Notes: generated by a model from the letters alone, not told the origin. A stretch of DNA of 33,842 nucleotides from Caballeronia sp. BR00000012568055 (GCF_029439455.1 NZ_JAQFVG010000105.1:1-33842), one strand, 5' to 3'. Numbered from the stretch's first letter, positions 1 to 8,275 are shown. Numbers and translations: made by a program.

Positions 1-876
1 GGCTTTTTTGCTTCTGGTCGCACGGCGATCGCTGCGGCCGAAGTGGCGCTCGAGCGCGTTCTGCCCGATCGACAACACCGTGGTGAGCACGAGATACCAG
101 ATCGATGCGACGATCAGCAGCGGGATGGTCTGGAAGTTGGCCGTATAGATAAGTTGCGCGGAATACAGCAGTTCCTGCATGGCGATCACGCTGACCAGCG
201 AGGTGGTCTTGAGCATGCCGATCAACTGATTGCCGGTGGGCGGCACGATCACACGCATCGCTTGCGGCAGGATGACCCTGGTCAGCACGCGGCCACTCGA
301 CAGCCCAAGCGCCTGCGCCGCTTCGCGTTGCCCGTGAGGGACGGCGGAGAGGCCGGAACGTACGATTTCGGACATGTAAGCCCCCTCGTTGAGACCGAGG
401 CCCAGCAGTGCAGCAACATAAACGGTGGTGACTCGGTTGGCTTCGAAAGAAGCCAACGACGGGCCGAACGGAAAGCCCAGTGTCAGCGTCGGATAGAGCG
501 CGGACAGGTTGTACCAGAAGATCAGTTGCACCAGCAGCGGCGTGCCACGAAACACGAACACATAGCCCGATGCGACCGTGTTCAGCACCGGGTTATCGCT
601 GATACGCATCAGCGCGACGATGGTGCCGAGCACGATGCCGATAGCCATCGCGGCGACGGTCAACCATACGGTTGTCAGCAGGCCGCTGAGGATGGACTCG
701 TTGGTCAGATGCTGGCCGACGAGATTCCACTTGAATCGTGGATTCGTCACCATCGACGTTATCAGTCCGCCCATGATGATGATCAGGACCGCCGCGGCGG
801 CAAGGCGGCCGTTGTGCTTGAGCGGCACTACAGTCATCGGAGTTTTATCGTGAAGTGCGTCGGTCGTATTCATCAT
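1..876 (-). CDS. Amino-acid ABC transporter permease (3' end beyond window)
   Basis: Inner-membrane permease of a polar-amino-acid (HisM/GlnP type) ABC importer; 292 codons are visible and the frame is open through base 1, so only the extreme C terminus is missing. The N terminus is a short polar tail followed by a first membrane segment around residues 26-42. The cytoplasmic EAA loop that docks the ATPase starts at about residue 185 (EAAQALG...) and runs to the ILPQA segment near 203-207. The start was chosen at 876 because GGGGA lies six bases upstream; ATG at 873 is an alternative. The binding-protein gene lies 361 bases upstream on the same strand, but this gene has its own operator-like dyad at 929-942, so it may be separately transcribed. 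No ATPase is in view; by family habit it should lie just left of the window. Confidence 0.9.
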   Translation of the reverse strand, partial: MMNTTDALHDKTPMTVVPLKHNGRLAAAAVLIIIMGGLITSMVTNPRFKWNLVGQHLTNESILSGLLTTVWLTVAAMAIGIVLGTIVALMRISDNPVLNTVASGYVFVFRGTPLLVQLIFWYNLSALYPTLTLGFPFGPSLASFEANRVTTVYVAALLGLGLNEGAYMSEIVRSGLSAVPHGQREAAQALGLSSGRVLTRVILPQAMRVIVPPTGNQLIGMLKTTSLVSVIAMQELLYSAQLIYTANFQTIPLLIVASIWYLVLTTVLSIGQNALERHFGRSDRRATRSKKA

Positions 877-1237
877 CCTGCGTCCCCAGAACGTCGTTTC
901 AGGGTTATCCCTGATCACTACATAAAACGGTAATCGGTTACCGGTAGCCGTGAACATCCTGACACCTAAGCTTATGAGCGTCAAGCCGCCAATAACCCGT
1001 GGCATGTTTCGTCGTCCGCGCAACGGCTCGATGCGTGGACGTGACCGGACCTTGCCCGGCGTGCGTCGGCAATCGTTGAACTAGTCGTGTGTTGGCTCGA
1101 TGAATGCCGCAGGGCCGTCACGGCATCGAGATGAAACCTGGCGTCGGGAACCGCCAGTTATTTCGCGTTCTTTTCGAACGGTCCGCCCGGGAATGACCGG
1201 GCTGAACCGTATGGCGCAATCGCCCGAAACGCCCTGA
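877..1237. other. Intergenic region between binding protein and permease genes
   Basis: No convincing gene lies in these 361 bases. The part near the permease carries the dyad at 929-942 with an overlapping second dyad (936-949). Nearer the binding-protein stop there is a GC-rich hairpin, GCCCGG-N6-CCGGGC, at 1185-1202, and a smaller CGTTC/GAACG hairpin next to it. Neither is followed by a T run on the minus strand, so they are at best weak terminator or attenuation structures. The middle part shows nothing I can name. Confidence 0.5.
929..942. promoter_or_regulatory. Operator-like dyad 1a (GGTAATCGGTTACC)
   Basis: This 14-bp inverted repeat, one base from perfect, sits 53 bases upstream of the permease start. 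The same element recurs at 2202-2215, 6911-6924 and 10469-10482, each between genes of region A. A second dyad, GGTTACCGGTAGCC at 936-949, overlaps it, as also happens at the 6911 copy. It is probably bound by one of the two GntR proteins encoded in this region; which one is inference. Confidence 0.6.
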
Positions 1238-2122
1238 TCAGAAGCCGTATTTCGGCGGCGTGGCGCCTTCTCTGTAGATGCTGGCGCTCTTGGCGGCGCC
1301 ATAGGCCGTGTCGTTGGCCTTGAGGATGTTCGCGTACGCGCCGCTCTGGATCAATTGGTCATACGCGGCCTTCAGTGCAATGCCGAGTTTCTCCGCATTC
1401 TTGTTGCGCGCCACGGCTGTTGCCGTCGGTCCGCCACCGATCTCGCCGGTGGCGATCAGCGCGTCGTCCAGATGCATCGCTTCCTGCGCGCCGCCGCGAT
1501 TGATCAGCACGCCGTCTACGCGGCCGCTGTGCAGCGCGAGCACTGAGTTGCTGACCGACGGGAAACTGCTGACTGTGGCTGCCGCGCCAGTGCATTTCGG
1601 CGCGGACGCTTTGAGGGTTTCGAGTTCCGCCGAGCCTGCCATTGCGCCGACCGAGCGCCCGCAGATGTCCGTGAGTGCCGTCAGCTTCACCTTGCCCGAC
1701 TTGAGCGACAGGAACGAGCTGTAGTCCTGCCAGTTCGTCACGAAGTCGACCACTTTCAGACGTTCGTTCGTTACATAGAACTCGCCGAACGAGATATCGA
1801 ATTTGTCGGCCTGCAAGCCGGTAAGCGCGGCTGCAAAGGGAATCAAGGAGATTTCCGCCTTGAGGCCCATGACCTTGGCGACCGCGTTGGCGAGATCGAC
1901 GTCCATGCCCTTCAGACTGGTGCCGTCTTTATAGGCGAGCGGCTTGCCCACGTCCGGCACGGCAATGCGCAGCACGCCAGCCTGTTTGATGTCGTCGGGC
2001 AGCAGCGCGGCGACTTTATCCGCCTTTTGAACCTCTGCCTGAGCCTGTGCGAGCGGAAGCATGAGCGCGCCGGTCAGTACCGCAGTGAGCGCGCGCAAAA
2101 CGAAACGTCGGGGTTGGGCCAT
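1238..2122 (-). CDS. ABC transporter substrate-binding protein, family 3
   Basis: Periplasmic solute receptor of 294 residues, close to the usual length for SBP_bac_3 proteins that bind polar amino acids and related compounds. Residues 1 to about 28 form a signal peptide: an arginine-rich start (RRFVLR), a hydrophobic core and an AQAQA cleavage area. The mature protein begins the typical fold at GVLRIAVPDVGKPLAYKDG, followed by GMDVDLANAVAK and the FDISFGEF segment where family members read FD(V/A)... The start has an ideal GAGGAG seven bases upstream. It is divergent from the FAD oxidoreductase gene, and the dyad at 2202-2215 lies between them. The likely partner is the permease at 1-876. 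The ligand cannot be read from sequence; the neighbouring enzymes suggest an amine-bearing or sugar-acid-like compound. Confidence 0.9.
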   Translation of the reverse strand: MAQPRRFVLRALTAVLTGALMLPLAQAQAEVQKADKVAALLPDDIKQAGVLRIAVPDVGKPLAYKDGTSLKGMDVDLANAVAKVMGLKAEISLIPFAAALTGLQADKFDISFGEFYVTNERLKVVDFVTNWQDYSSFLSLKSGKVKLTALTDICGRSVGAMAGSAELETLKASAPKCTGAAATVSSFPSVSNSVLALHSGRVDGVLINRGGAQEAMHLDDALIATGEIGGGPTATAVARNKNAEKLGIALKAAYDQLIQSGAYANILKANDTAYGAAKSASIYREGATPPKYGF

Positions 2123-2182
2123 CTGGGAACTCCTCTTTCGTGTGGTCTGTAGGTGAACGGCATCGGCAATTTTGGTAGTCAG

Positions 2183-2212
2183 TTGACAATGACGACTGAC
2201 GGGTAATACATT
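2183..2212 (+). promoter_or_regulatory. Candidate sigma-70 promoter for the FAD oxidoreductase operon
   Basis: A perfect -35 box TTGACA (2183-2188) and a weaker -10 box TACATT (2207-2212) are separated by 18 bases. The -10 box lies inside the dyad at 2202-2215, which is where a repressor would block RNA polymerase. The assignment rests only on consensus match and position. Confidence 0.5.
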
Positions 2213-2215
2213 ACC
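2202..2215. promoter_or_regulatory. Operator-like dyad 1b (GGTAATACATTACC)
   Basis: Two perfect 6-bp arms (GGTAAT/ATTACC) are separated by two bases. The site is in the divergent promoter region of the binding-protein gene (minus) and the FAD oxidoreductase gene (plus), so one bound regulator could control both. It overlaps the -10 box of the plus-strand candidate promoter. Confidence 0.65.
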
Positions 2216-2301
2216 GCTTACCGATCAAGCAGACAAGCAGATCAAAAATAGGTTCGGGCAAACCCCGATTCTCTCACTCACCGGACTGGCGAAAGGATCA
2301 C

Positions 2302-3744
2302 ATGGACACGGCAAACAAGCACTCGACGGACTACGACGTCGTCATCATCGGCGGTGGGCCCTCGGGCATTTCCGCTTCATGGGAACTTCGCGACCGGAAG
2401 ATTCTCGTGCTCGAAAAATCGCATCGCATGGGCGGACGTCTGTATTCGCACACACGCGGCGATTACTGGATGAACCTCGGCGGGCACCTGTTTCCGGCGG
2501 CCGGATCGCATATGCGCAATATCCTGCATTCGATCGGTCTCGAGGTCATCAAGATTCCGGGCAACAAGTTCGCGATTCAATGGGGCGGCAAGGTCTACGC
2601 GCCCACGGCCGTTTCCGCCCTGCCGCTGACCCTGCCGATGTCGCTCGGCGAACGCATTGCGATGATGCGTGTCGGTCTGCGCATCCTGAAGGCCGTGAAG
2701 GGCTGGCAGACGGAAATGCAGCCGGTCTACGGCGAGAACCCGCAGCGTCGTCGGGCACGCGTAGCGCGCTATCTCTCGCATCTGTCGTTCCGTCAATTCC
2801 TCGGCAAACTGCCCAAACGAGTCGATGCGCTGTTCCAGTCCGCGAGCCGTCGCGCTGCCGCCGAGATGGAAGATCAGAACGCGGGCGTGGGCGTGTCGCT
2901 ATTCGGCGCGGTATGGGCCGGCAAGGGCGATTCGATGGCGCTCAACCTGAACGGCGGTTCGGGACGACTGGGCGAAGTCATGATGGAACTAATGGGCGAT
3001 CGCGTGCAGTATCACGCAACGGTGAAGTCGGTGAAGAAGGTCGGCAATCGCGTCAACGTCATTTATGAAGTGGACGGCGAGACGCGCACCGTGACGGCAG
3101 CTCAGGTAATCGTTGGGATTCCTGCCAATCAGGCGGCGCAGATCGTGCAGGACATTCCGGAAGATGTGCGCGCGGTGCTCAAGGGCGTGCAGTATGGCCC
3201 CTTCCCGACGATGGGCATCATCACGGACGAACCCGGTCCTATGCCTTACGATGACATCTACGCCATCACTACGCCGGATGCATCGTTCGATATGTTCTTC
3301 AACCACGCCAATCCGCTGCGCACCAGCGGCCCGCGCAAACCGGGCGGCAGCCTGATGGTCTATTCGGGCGGCGAACCTGCTCGCCAGTTGCTCAGGCATA
3401 CCGACGAAGAGATCCGCGATATCTATCTCGCCGACATCTACAAGATGTATCCGCAACTGAAGGGGCATATCAAGGAAACCATCGTGCAGCGCTGGGAACC
3501 GGGCAACACCTACCGTCCTGCTAACTTCAACTTCGATCCGATGCTGACCTATTGCGAACGCACCGACGTCGATATCCACTTCGCCGGCGACTACTTCGCG
3601 GAAATCGGCAATATGGAAATCGCGACGGGTTCGGCGCACGAGGCTGCCAAGCAGGCACGGGCACGTTTGATGAGCCGCGAAAAAAGCGTGAATGCGCCGC
3701 GCGAAAATGCGCAGCGTGATCTCGACAAAACGGCAGCGGTCTGA
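2302..3744 (+). CDS. FAD-dependent amine-oxidase-like oxidoreductase
   Basis: A 480-residue flavoprotein of the flavin amine oxidase / protoporphyrinogen oxidase fold. The N-terminal dinucleotide-binding motif is clear: GGGPSG at residues 17-22, an acidic residue ending the second strand (E38) and the RMGGR motif at 43-46. A C-terminal FAD-contact segment is seen near 426-445 (FAGDYFAEIGNMEIATGSAHEAA). No signal peptide or membrane segment is evident. The start has AAAGGA just upstream. It is the first gene of an apparent three-gene operon with the Gfo/Idh/MocA dehydrogenase (2-base gap) and GntR. Family members oxidise amines, desaturate rings or isomerise sugars, so the substrate cannot be assigned. 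The neighbouring amino-acid-type importer makes an amine plausible. Confidence 0.8.
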   Translation: MDTANKHSTDYDVVIIGGGPSGISASWELRDRKILVLEKSHRMGGRLYSHTRGDYWMNLGGHLFPAAGSHMRNILHSIGLEVIKIPGNKFAIQWGGKVYAPTAVSALPLTLPMSLGERIAMMRVGLRILKAVKGWQTEMQPVYGENPQRRRARVARYLSHLSFRQFLGKLPKRVDALFQSASRRAAAEMEDQNAGVGVSLFGAVWAGKGDSMALNLNGGSGRLGEVMMELMGDRVQYHATVKSVKKVGNRVNVIYEVDGETRTVTAAQVIVGIPANQAAQIVQDIPEDVRAVLKGVQYGPFPTMGIITDEPGPMPYDDIYAITTPDASFDMFFNHANPLRTSGPRKPGGSLMVYSGGEPARQLLRHTDEEIRDIYLADIYKMYPQLKGHIKETIVQRWEPGNTYRPANFNFDPMLTYCERTDVDIHFAGDYFAEIGNMEIATGSAHEAAKQARARLMSREKSVNAPRENAQRDLDKTAAV

Positions 3745-3746
3745 CG

Positions 3747-4790
3747 ATGCCGGGCACAATCCAGCGTTTCGGTCTGATCGGCGCGGGCGTTGCGGCAGAG
3801 ACGCACGCGCGGGAGCTTGCGCGTGTCGGCGGCGCCAGCCTGGTGGCCGTATGGGCGCGCAATGAGCAGGCAGCGGCGCGGTTCGCCGATGCCCATGCGG
3901 TGCCGCGCCACTACGCCGACCTCGCCGCATTTCTTGCCGATGCTGAAATCGATATCGTCATTATCAGTACGCCGAACGGTACACATCTGGAATATGCCGA
4001 AGCGGCAGCGCGTGCCGGCAAGCATGTGATCGTCGAGAAGCCGCTGGAGATCAACGCGACGCGTGCCGCCGCGATCGTCGCTGCGTGCGCGGCGGCCGGG
4101 CGGCGCTTGTTCGTGATTTACCAGCGGCGATATTCGCAAGCCGTGCTGCGGACTATCGACGACCTCAAAAGCGGCAGGCTCGGCCAGATCGTGCTTGTGA
4201 ATGTCGTCGACAATCAGTTCAGGGCGCGACAGTACTACCAGAACGCGGCATGGCGCGGCACGCACGACCAGGAGGGCGGCGGCTGCGTTATCACGCAATC
4301 GACGCATATGATCGATCTCGCGCAGTTCATTCTCGGCCCGATTACTTCGGTCTACGCCCGCACGAAGACGGCGTATCACGATATCGATACCGAAGACGTG
4401 GCCGCTGCGGTATTCGAGTTCGCCAGCGGCACGCTAGGCACCTTCACCTCTTCCACTGCCGCGTATCCAGGCCAGCGCCATCTGCTGACCATTTCGGGCA
4501 CGGAAGGGTCGGTCATTCTGAACGGCGAGCATGACCAACTCATCTTCCGTCGTTCGATGCACGACGATCAGGCCACCGACGTCCCCGAGCACTTCAGCTT
4601 CGCCGATCCCGCCGATCCACGCGACTACCCCACGTTCGGCCAACGCGTGCAGCTCGAGCGAATTGTCGCGGCGCTGAACGACGCCACGACGGCCGCCGGA
4701 CAGGAAGACATTCTGTTATCCGTCCGCGTAATCGATGCGATCTATGAATCGGCGAGAACGGGACTTCCGGTGAAAATCGCCGCGCAATAG
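3747..4790 (+). CDS. Gfo/Idh/MocA-family NAD(P)-dependent oxidoreductase
   Basis: A 347-residue cytoplasmic dehydrogenase. The Rossmann motif GAGVAA begins at residue 12, STPNGTH lies near 74-80 and the family hallmark EKP is at 97-99; the second half is the usual alpha/beta substrate domain. Relatives oxidise sugars, inositols, amino sugars and their derivatives. The ATG lies two bases after the FAD oxidoreductase stop codon, so the two are almost certainly co-transcribed and translationally coupled. I infer that the pair catalyses successive oxidations of the compound imported by the ABC system. The exact substrate is unknown. Confidence 0.88.
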   Translation: MPGTIQRFGLIGAGVAAETHARELARVGGASLVAVWARNEQAAARFADAHAVPRHYADLAAFLADAEIDIVIISTPNGTHLEYAEAAARAGKHVIVEKPLEINATRAAAIVAACAAAGRRLFVIYQRRYSQAVLRTIDDLKSGRLGQIVLVNVVDNQFRARQYYQNAAWRGTHDQEGGGCVITQSTHMIDLAQFILGPITSVYARTKTAYHDIDTEDVAAAVFEFASGTLGTFTSSTAAYPGQRHLLTISGTEGSVILNGEHDQLIFRRSMHDDQATDVPEHFSFADPADPRDYPTFGQRVQLERIVAALNDATTAAGQEDILLSVRVIDAIYESARTGLPVKIAAQ

Positions 4791-4847
4791 TGGTTGACGA
4801 CTGAAATTTACCGCGCACTGGCAGCGCAAGGAGCGAGAGTGTATTAT

Positions 4848-5576
4848 ATGTCACCGCTAGCATTTCACCTCGGTGCACCCATGGAGAACGTACTACAGCA
4901 AGTCAATCTGCGTGATCAGGCATTGGCTGTCCTGAAATACCGGCTTATCTCGGGCGATCTGGCTCCAGGCGAAATCTACTCTGCGGCGGCGCTTGCCGCG
5001 GAACTCGGGGTATCGAATAGTCCGGTGCGCGAAGCCATGCTCACGCTGGTCAACGAAGGTCTGATGGAAACGGTCAAGAACCGTGGCTTCCGCGTGGTTC
5101 CGCTGCGAAACGAAGAGCGCCGGAACATCTACGAGCTGCGCAAACTGATCGAAGTTCCGTCGATGGCGAAGCTCGCCACCATGAAGGACGAAGTCAACGC
5201 GCATCGCGACCGATTCGAACAACTGGTGGCCGACATCATCAAGGCGGCGCAGGAGAAGAATGTGGTCGCGTTTGTGGAGGCGGACAGAAATTTCCATATC
5301 GGTCTGCTTGCTTTGCTCGGCAACGAACAACTTACGACCATCGTCGATAATTTGCGCAACCAGACCCGGCGATACGGTCTTAAAGTGCTGTCGAGCCAGG
5401 AAGGCGAACTCGTCAAATCTGCCGAGGGACATAAACTGCTGCTCGACGCCATTCTGTCCGGCGACAAAAAGCTGGTGACCAAGGTGATGACCGATCATCT
5501 CAGTCCGCTGGCTGGCGACGACATGACCGAAGGCGTGTCCACGCTTACGGCGGAACCGTCCCGCAAGCGCGCCTGA
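4848..5576 (+). CDS. GntR-family transcriptional regulator, FCD type
   Basis: A regulator of about 242 residues. The N-terminal winged helix-turn-helix covers roughly residues 20-85 and includes the recognition-helix signature NSPVREAM. The FCD ligand domain follows and keeps the putative metal ligands as D-x3-H (DRNFH), GHKLL and DHL. Start choice is uncertain. The frame is open from TTG at 4794; ATG 4848 has a GAGAG sequence eight bases upstream and AAGGAG further up, while ATG 4881 would also give a normal GntR N terminus. It follows the dehydrogenase gene by about 57 bases and probably belongs to the same operon, so it would control its own synthesis if it binds the dyad at 2202-2215. It is the best candidate to bind the GGTAATCGATTACC dyads. 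Confidence 0.88.
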   Translation: MSPLAFHLGAPMENVLQQVNLRDQALAVLKYRLISGDLAPGEIYSAAALAAELGVSNSPVREAMLTLVNEGLMETVKNRGFRVVPLRNEERRNIYELRKLIEVPSMAKLATMKDEVNAHRDRFEQLVADIIKAAQEKNVVAFVEADRNFHIGLLALLGNEQLTTIVDNLRNQTRRYGLKVLSSQEGELVKSAEGHKLLLDAILSGDKKLVTKVMTDHLSPLAGDDMTEGVSTLTAEPSRKRA

Positions 5577-5580
5577 AAAC

Positions 5581-5609
5581 GCGACGGCGCCCGCGCGGCG
5601 CGCCGTCGC
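5581..5609. terminator. Hairpin terminator between convergent genes
   Basis: A 10-bp perfect GC-rich stem, GCGACGGCGC (5581-5590) and GCGCCGTCGC (5600-5609), has a 9-base loop. On the minus strand it is followed directly by GTTTTC, and on the plus strand by ACATCTTTTC. It sits between the convergent GntR gene (ending 5576) and the flavoprotein gene (ending 5627), a typical place for a bidirectional terminator. Confidence 0.65.
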
Positions 5610-5626
5610 ACATCTTTTCCCTTCCT

Positions 5627-6859
5627 TCACGCGAAAATATCGGACAAGTACGGGTTGAGAAACAGCCCGTGCGGGTCCATCTCGCGTCGTACTTTAATGA
5701 AGCGATCGAGATGCGGATACACCGCTTCCGCACGCACCCGATCCATGAAATTCACCTTGCCCCAGTGCGGTCGCGGCGCGAATGGGCTGAGCGCTGCATC
5801 GACTGCTCTGAGAAATGGCCAATAGTCCCGACCAATTTCACCCGATACCGACAACGACGTGCTGTCACGCTCGCTCTGCGGTGAGATCAGCGCGTGGTCG
5901 CCCTTCTGCCAGCGCACCTGAAACGGTGAGACTGCATCGGTGAAGGTGTTCAGCATCAGATGGCGCACAGCCTCCACAGCGTCGCGCGCGTGATTCGAGC
6001 CGACCATATACTCCAGCTCGTGAAATTCGGCATCGGTCGTGCCATCCGGATACATGCGATACGCGCGGCCCGTCCGGCGCATCGGTTCATCGGACTCCAC
6101 CACCGACGGTCCCGCCGGAATCTTGTGCAGCAACTTCACGAAGCAATGATCCTTCGGCGTGGGCGGCAGCTTGTACATCTCGTGCGAACGCTCGGCGGGC
6201 ATCCACCAGAACGAAAAGTGATGATGATCGGCGAGCAGTTCGTCCCAGCGCTCGCTGACTTCGGACCACGGCATCACCACCAGTTCTTCGCGCAGATAAT
6301 AGGCTGGCACGACTTTGAGTCCCACGCGTAGCACAGGTCCGAGCAGTCCGAGCGATACCTGCCCTGCCTTGAGCCATTCCGGCGTGCTTTCGTCGATGTC
6401 GACCACTTCGCCCCGTCCGTTGAGGATACGCAAGCGGTTCACCGTCGCCGACATCGAACCATATTCGATGCCCGAGCCTTTGGTGCCCGTGGCGATCGCG
6501 CCGGCGACTGACTGAGCGTCGATATCGCCTTGATTGGCAATCGACACGCCCGCCGCCCACAACGGCTCTCCCACAGACGAAAGACGCGAGCCGCCCGCGA
6601 CCACGGCTTCGAGCGTATCTGCATCGACCGAAAAGACCCGCTCTGTGCCGGAGAGATCGAAGAGGCTGCCTGCCGTTTCAACGATCGGACTGAACGAATG
6701 GCCGCCACCGACCACGCGCAGAGGATTTCCGGCGAGGATATCGCGCCGCATCAGTTCGATCGCTTCGTCTTCGCTGCGCGGCTTGCTGATGTTCGTGGGA
6801 CTGAAGGTCTGATTCTTTCCCCAGTTGGTCCACTGACTGGTGCCGGTTCGTTCCGTCAA
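5627..6859 (-). CDS. FAD-linked aldonolactone-oxidase-like protein (VAO/PCMH fold)
   Basis: A 410-residue flavoprotein resembling sugar-1,4-lactone oxidases and alditol oxidases. The FAD-binding domain shows VVGGGHSFSP at residues 49-58; H54 is at the place where family members attach FAD covalently. The C-terminal domain ends with the ALO-type HWGK motif (365-368) and the terminal segment DPHGLFLNPY. The start codon is TTG at 6859, supported by an ideal AAAGGAG seven bases upstream; no nearby ATG fits better. It is transcribed from the intergenic region shared with the DapA-like gene, where a dyad lies at 6911-6924. Its likely role is oxidation of a hydroxyl or lactol carbon of a polyol- or sugar-like intermediate. 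The substrate is unknown. Confidence 0.85.
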   Translation of the reverse strand: MTERTGTSQWTNWGKNQTFSPTNISKPRSEDEAIELMRRDILAGNPLRVVGGGHSFSPIVETAGSLFDLSGTERVFSVDADTLEAVVAGGSRLSSVGEPLWAAGVSIANQGDIDAQSVAGAIATGTKGSGIEYGSMSATVNRLRILNGRGEVVDIDESTPEWLKAGQVSLGLLGPVLRVGLKVVPAYYLREELVVMPWSEVSERWDELLADHHHFSFWWMPAERSHEMYKLPPTPKDHCFVKLLHKIPAGPSVVESDEPMRRTGRAYRMYPDGTTDAEFHELEYMVGSNHARDAVEAVRHLMLNTFTDAVSPFQVRWQKGDHALISPQSERDSTSLSVSGEIGRDYWPFLRAVDAALSPFAPRPHWGKVNFMDRVRAEAVYPHLDRFIKVRREMDPHGLFLNPYLSDIFA

Positions 6860-6910
6860 CTGTCCGCTCCTTTCGAAATTTCACTCCGCCATCGCGGAAC
6901 ACACATGACT

Positions 6911-6924
6911 TGTTATCGATTACC
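6911..6924. promoter_or_regulatory. Operator-like dyad 1c (TGTTATCGATTACC)
   Basis: This is the third copy of the region A dyad, 52 bases upstream of the TTG start of the flavoprotein gene. The core TTATCGAT is strongly conserved with the copy at 10469. It is followed by an overlapping dyad ATTACCGGTAAC (6919-6930), the same arrangement as at 929-949. Confidence 0.6.
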
Positions 6925-7108
6925 GGTAACAGTACACGGTATCGCCATGTTGTGCAACGGTGGAAATTGAGGCTTGAGCAAATTTCCTTGCCGCAGTTTG
7001 TATGCAATTTACTGGATCGGCTTTTGCGGGAAACGGGCAGGTTTTGCCGAAAATGGCTGTGGATAAAGCTTTTTCACCGCGTTCGACCAGTCTTCGTCGC
7101 GCTGATCA

Positions 7109-7137
7109 TTGAACGAAGAAAATTAGTTTTGTATAAA
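7109..7137 (+). promoter_or_regulatory. Candidate sigma-70 promoter for the DapA-like gene
   Basis: A -35 box TTGAAC (7109-7114), 17-base spacer and -10 box TATAAA (7132-7137) match the consensus well. The -10 box is inside element 2 (GTTTTGTATAAA, 7126-7137), which is the reverse complement of the 12-mer at 10571-10582 at the second GntR promoter. Confidence 0.6.
7126..7137 (-). promoter_or_regulatory. Element 2 (TTTATACAAAAC), DapA-like promoter copy
   Basis: An exact 12-base match, in inverted orientation, to the sequence at 10571-10582. It holds one clear half of the TTGTATACAA type of site known for FCD-type GntR proteins. Its position over the -10 box suggests repression, probably by the GntR protein encoded at 10634-11317 (inference). 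Confidence 0.45.
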
Positions 7138-7231
7138 ATATTCACCTGAGTTAGGATTCTCCGTGTGGCCCGAAGGCATCGATTGCCCTGACAACAGCCG
7201 CCCAACCGACAAACGAACATCGAAGGAAACC

Positions 7232-8176
7232 ATGAGCGACAACATCTTTACGGGCACCATTCCGGCCCTTATGACGCCGTGCACCGCCGAGCGCACGCCC
7301 GACTACGACGCACTCGTCGCCAAGGGCCGCGAACTGATCGGCCTCGGCATGAGCGCCGTCGTCTATTGCGGTTCGATGGGCGACTGGCCTTTGCTCAGCG
7401 AAGCGCAGCGTCAAGAAGGGGTGGCGCGGCTGGTTGCGGCGGGCATTCCGACTATCGTTGGGACTGGCGCGGTGAACTCGAAAGAAGCGGTGTCGCATGC
7501 GGCGCACGCGGCGAAGGTTGGCGCGGGCGGTTTGATGGTGATTCCGCGCGTGCTGTCGCGGGGTTCATCGGCGACCGCGCAGAAAGCGCACTTCTCCGCC
7601 ATTCTCGAAGCTGCGCCGAATCTGCCGGCCGTGATCTATAACAGTCCTTACTATGGCTTCGCCACGCGTGCCGATCTGTTTTTCGAACTGCGCGCGAAGT
7701 ATCCGAATCTGATCGGCTTCAAGGAATTCGGCGGCGCCGCCGATATGCGCTATGCAGCCGAGCACATCACCAGTCAGGACGATCAGGTGACGCTGATGGC
7801 CGGCGTCGATACGCAGGTGTTCCACGGCTTCGTGAATTGCGGCGCAACGGGCGCGATTACCGGGATCGGCAACGCACTGCCGCGTGAAGTGCTGCAACTG
7901 GTCGCGCTGTGCAACAAGGCCGCTAAAGGCGATGTCACCGCACGTCGTCAGGCACGCGAACTCGAATCGGCGCTGCATGTGTTGTCGTCGTTCGATGAAG
8001 GCACGGACCTCGTCCTGTACTACAAATACCTGATGGTGCTCAACGGCGACAAGGAATACACGCTGCACTTCAACGAAACCGATGTGCTTACGGAAGCTCA
8101 GCGCCGCTACGCCGAAACGCAGTACACGCTGTTCCGTAATTGGTATGCGCAGTGGTCGAAGGAAGTCAGCGCGTAA
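7232..8176 (+). CDS. DapA/NanA-family (dihydrodipicolinate synthase-like) lyase
   Basis: A 314-residue class I aldolase or dehydratase with a TIM-barrel fold. The Schiff-base lysine is K164 in IGFKEFGG. The conserved tyrosine is Y136 in YNSPYYG, and the carboxylate-binding loop is GSMGD at 47-51, in place of the GTTGE of true dihydrodipicolinate synthases. This is therefore probably not the lysine-biosynthetic enzyme but a catabolic relative acting on a 2-oxo acid, such as a 2-keto-3-deoxy sugar acid aldolase or dehydratase, or a hydroxyproline-pathway deaminase. The ATG at 7232 was chosen over the upstream GTG at 7163 because AAGGA precedes it and the family fold starts immediately. It is monocistronic, with its own promoter and a strong terminator. 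Confidence 0.88.
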   Translation: MSDNIFTGTIPALMTPCTAERTPDYDALVAKGRELIGLGMSAVVYCGSMGDWPLLSEAQRQEGVARLVAAGIPTIVGTGAVNSKEAVSHAAHAAKVGAGGLMVIPRVLSRGSSATAQKAHFSAILEAAPNLPAVIYNSPYYGFATRADLFFELRAKYPNLIGFKEFGGAADMRYAAEHITSQDDQVTLMAGVDTQVFHGFVNCGATGAITGIGNALPREVLQLVALCNKAAKGDVTARRQARELESALHVLSSFDEGTDLVLYYKYLMVLNGDKEYTLHFNETDVLTEAQRRYAETQYTLFRNWYAQWSKEVSA

Positions 8177-8203
8177 TCCAGCCTCAGGTAGCGCCTGATG
8201 AAG

Positions 8204-8233
8204 CGGTCAGCGAAAGCTGGCCGTTTTCGTTTA
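8204..8233 (+). terminator. Intrinsic terminator of the DapA-like gene
   Basis: An 8-bp stem, CGGTCAGC/GCTGGCCG (one G-U pair), closes on a GAAA tetraloop (8204-8223) and is followed by TTTTCGTTT. It lies 28 bases after the stop codon at 8176. Confidence 0.75.
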
Positions 8234-8243
8234 ACGAACAGGC

Positions 8244-8275
8244 ATAAAAAAAGGAGCAATGTTGATCGCTCCTTT
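8244..8275 (-). terminator. Intrinsic terminator of the Ldh/enolase-superfamily operon
   Basis: On the minus strand an 8-bp stem, AAAGGAGC/GCTCCTTT (8250-8257 with 8268-8275), is followed by a run of T residues (the A tract at 8246-8252 on the plus strand). It lies just after the stop of the enolase-superfamily gene at 8297. Each of the two convergent units therefore has its own terminator. Confidence 0.75.

Larger units (their letters stand above)
6860..7231. other. Divergent regulatory region with two different candidate operators
   Basis: These 372 bases separate the minus-strand flavoprotein gene and the plus-strand DapA-like gene and hold no convincing gene. The region carries dyad 1 at 6911-6924 close to the flavoprotein start, and element 2 at 7126-7137 overlapping the -10 box of a good promoter toward the DapA-like gene. 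The stretch between is comparatively AT-rich (6960-7140). The two divergent genes may thus answer to different regulators. Confidence 0.5.

Noticed and set aside
43..933. Long plus-strand open frame opposite the ABC permease
   Set aside because: The translation is rich in Arg, Gln, His and Asp with no domain; the minus strand encodes a clear permease in the same bases.
1185..1202. GCCCGG/CCGGGC hairpin as terminator of the first binding-protein gene
   Set aside because: There is no T run on the minus strand after it, so I mention it only in the intergenic entry.
7232..8176. True lysine-biosynthetic dapA
   Set aside because: The GSMGD loop and YNSPYYG motif differ from biosynthetic enzymes, and the context is catabolic.
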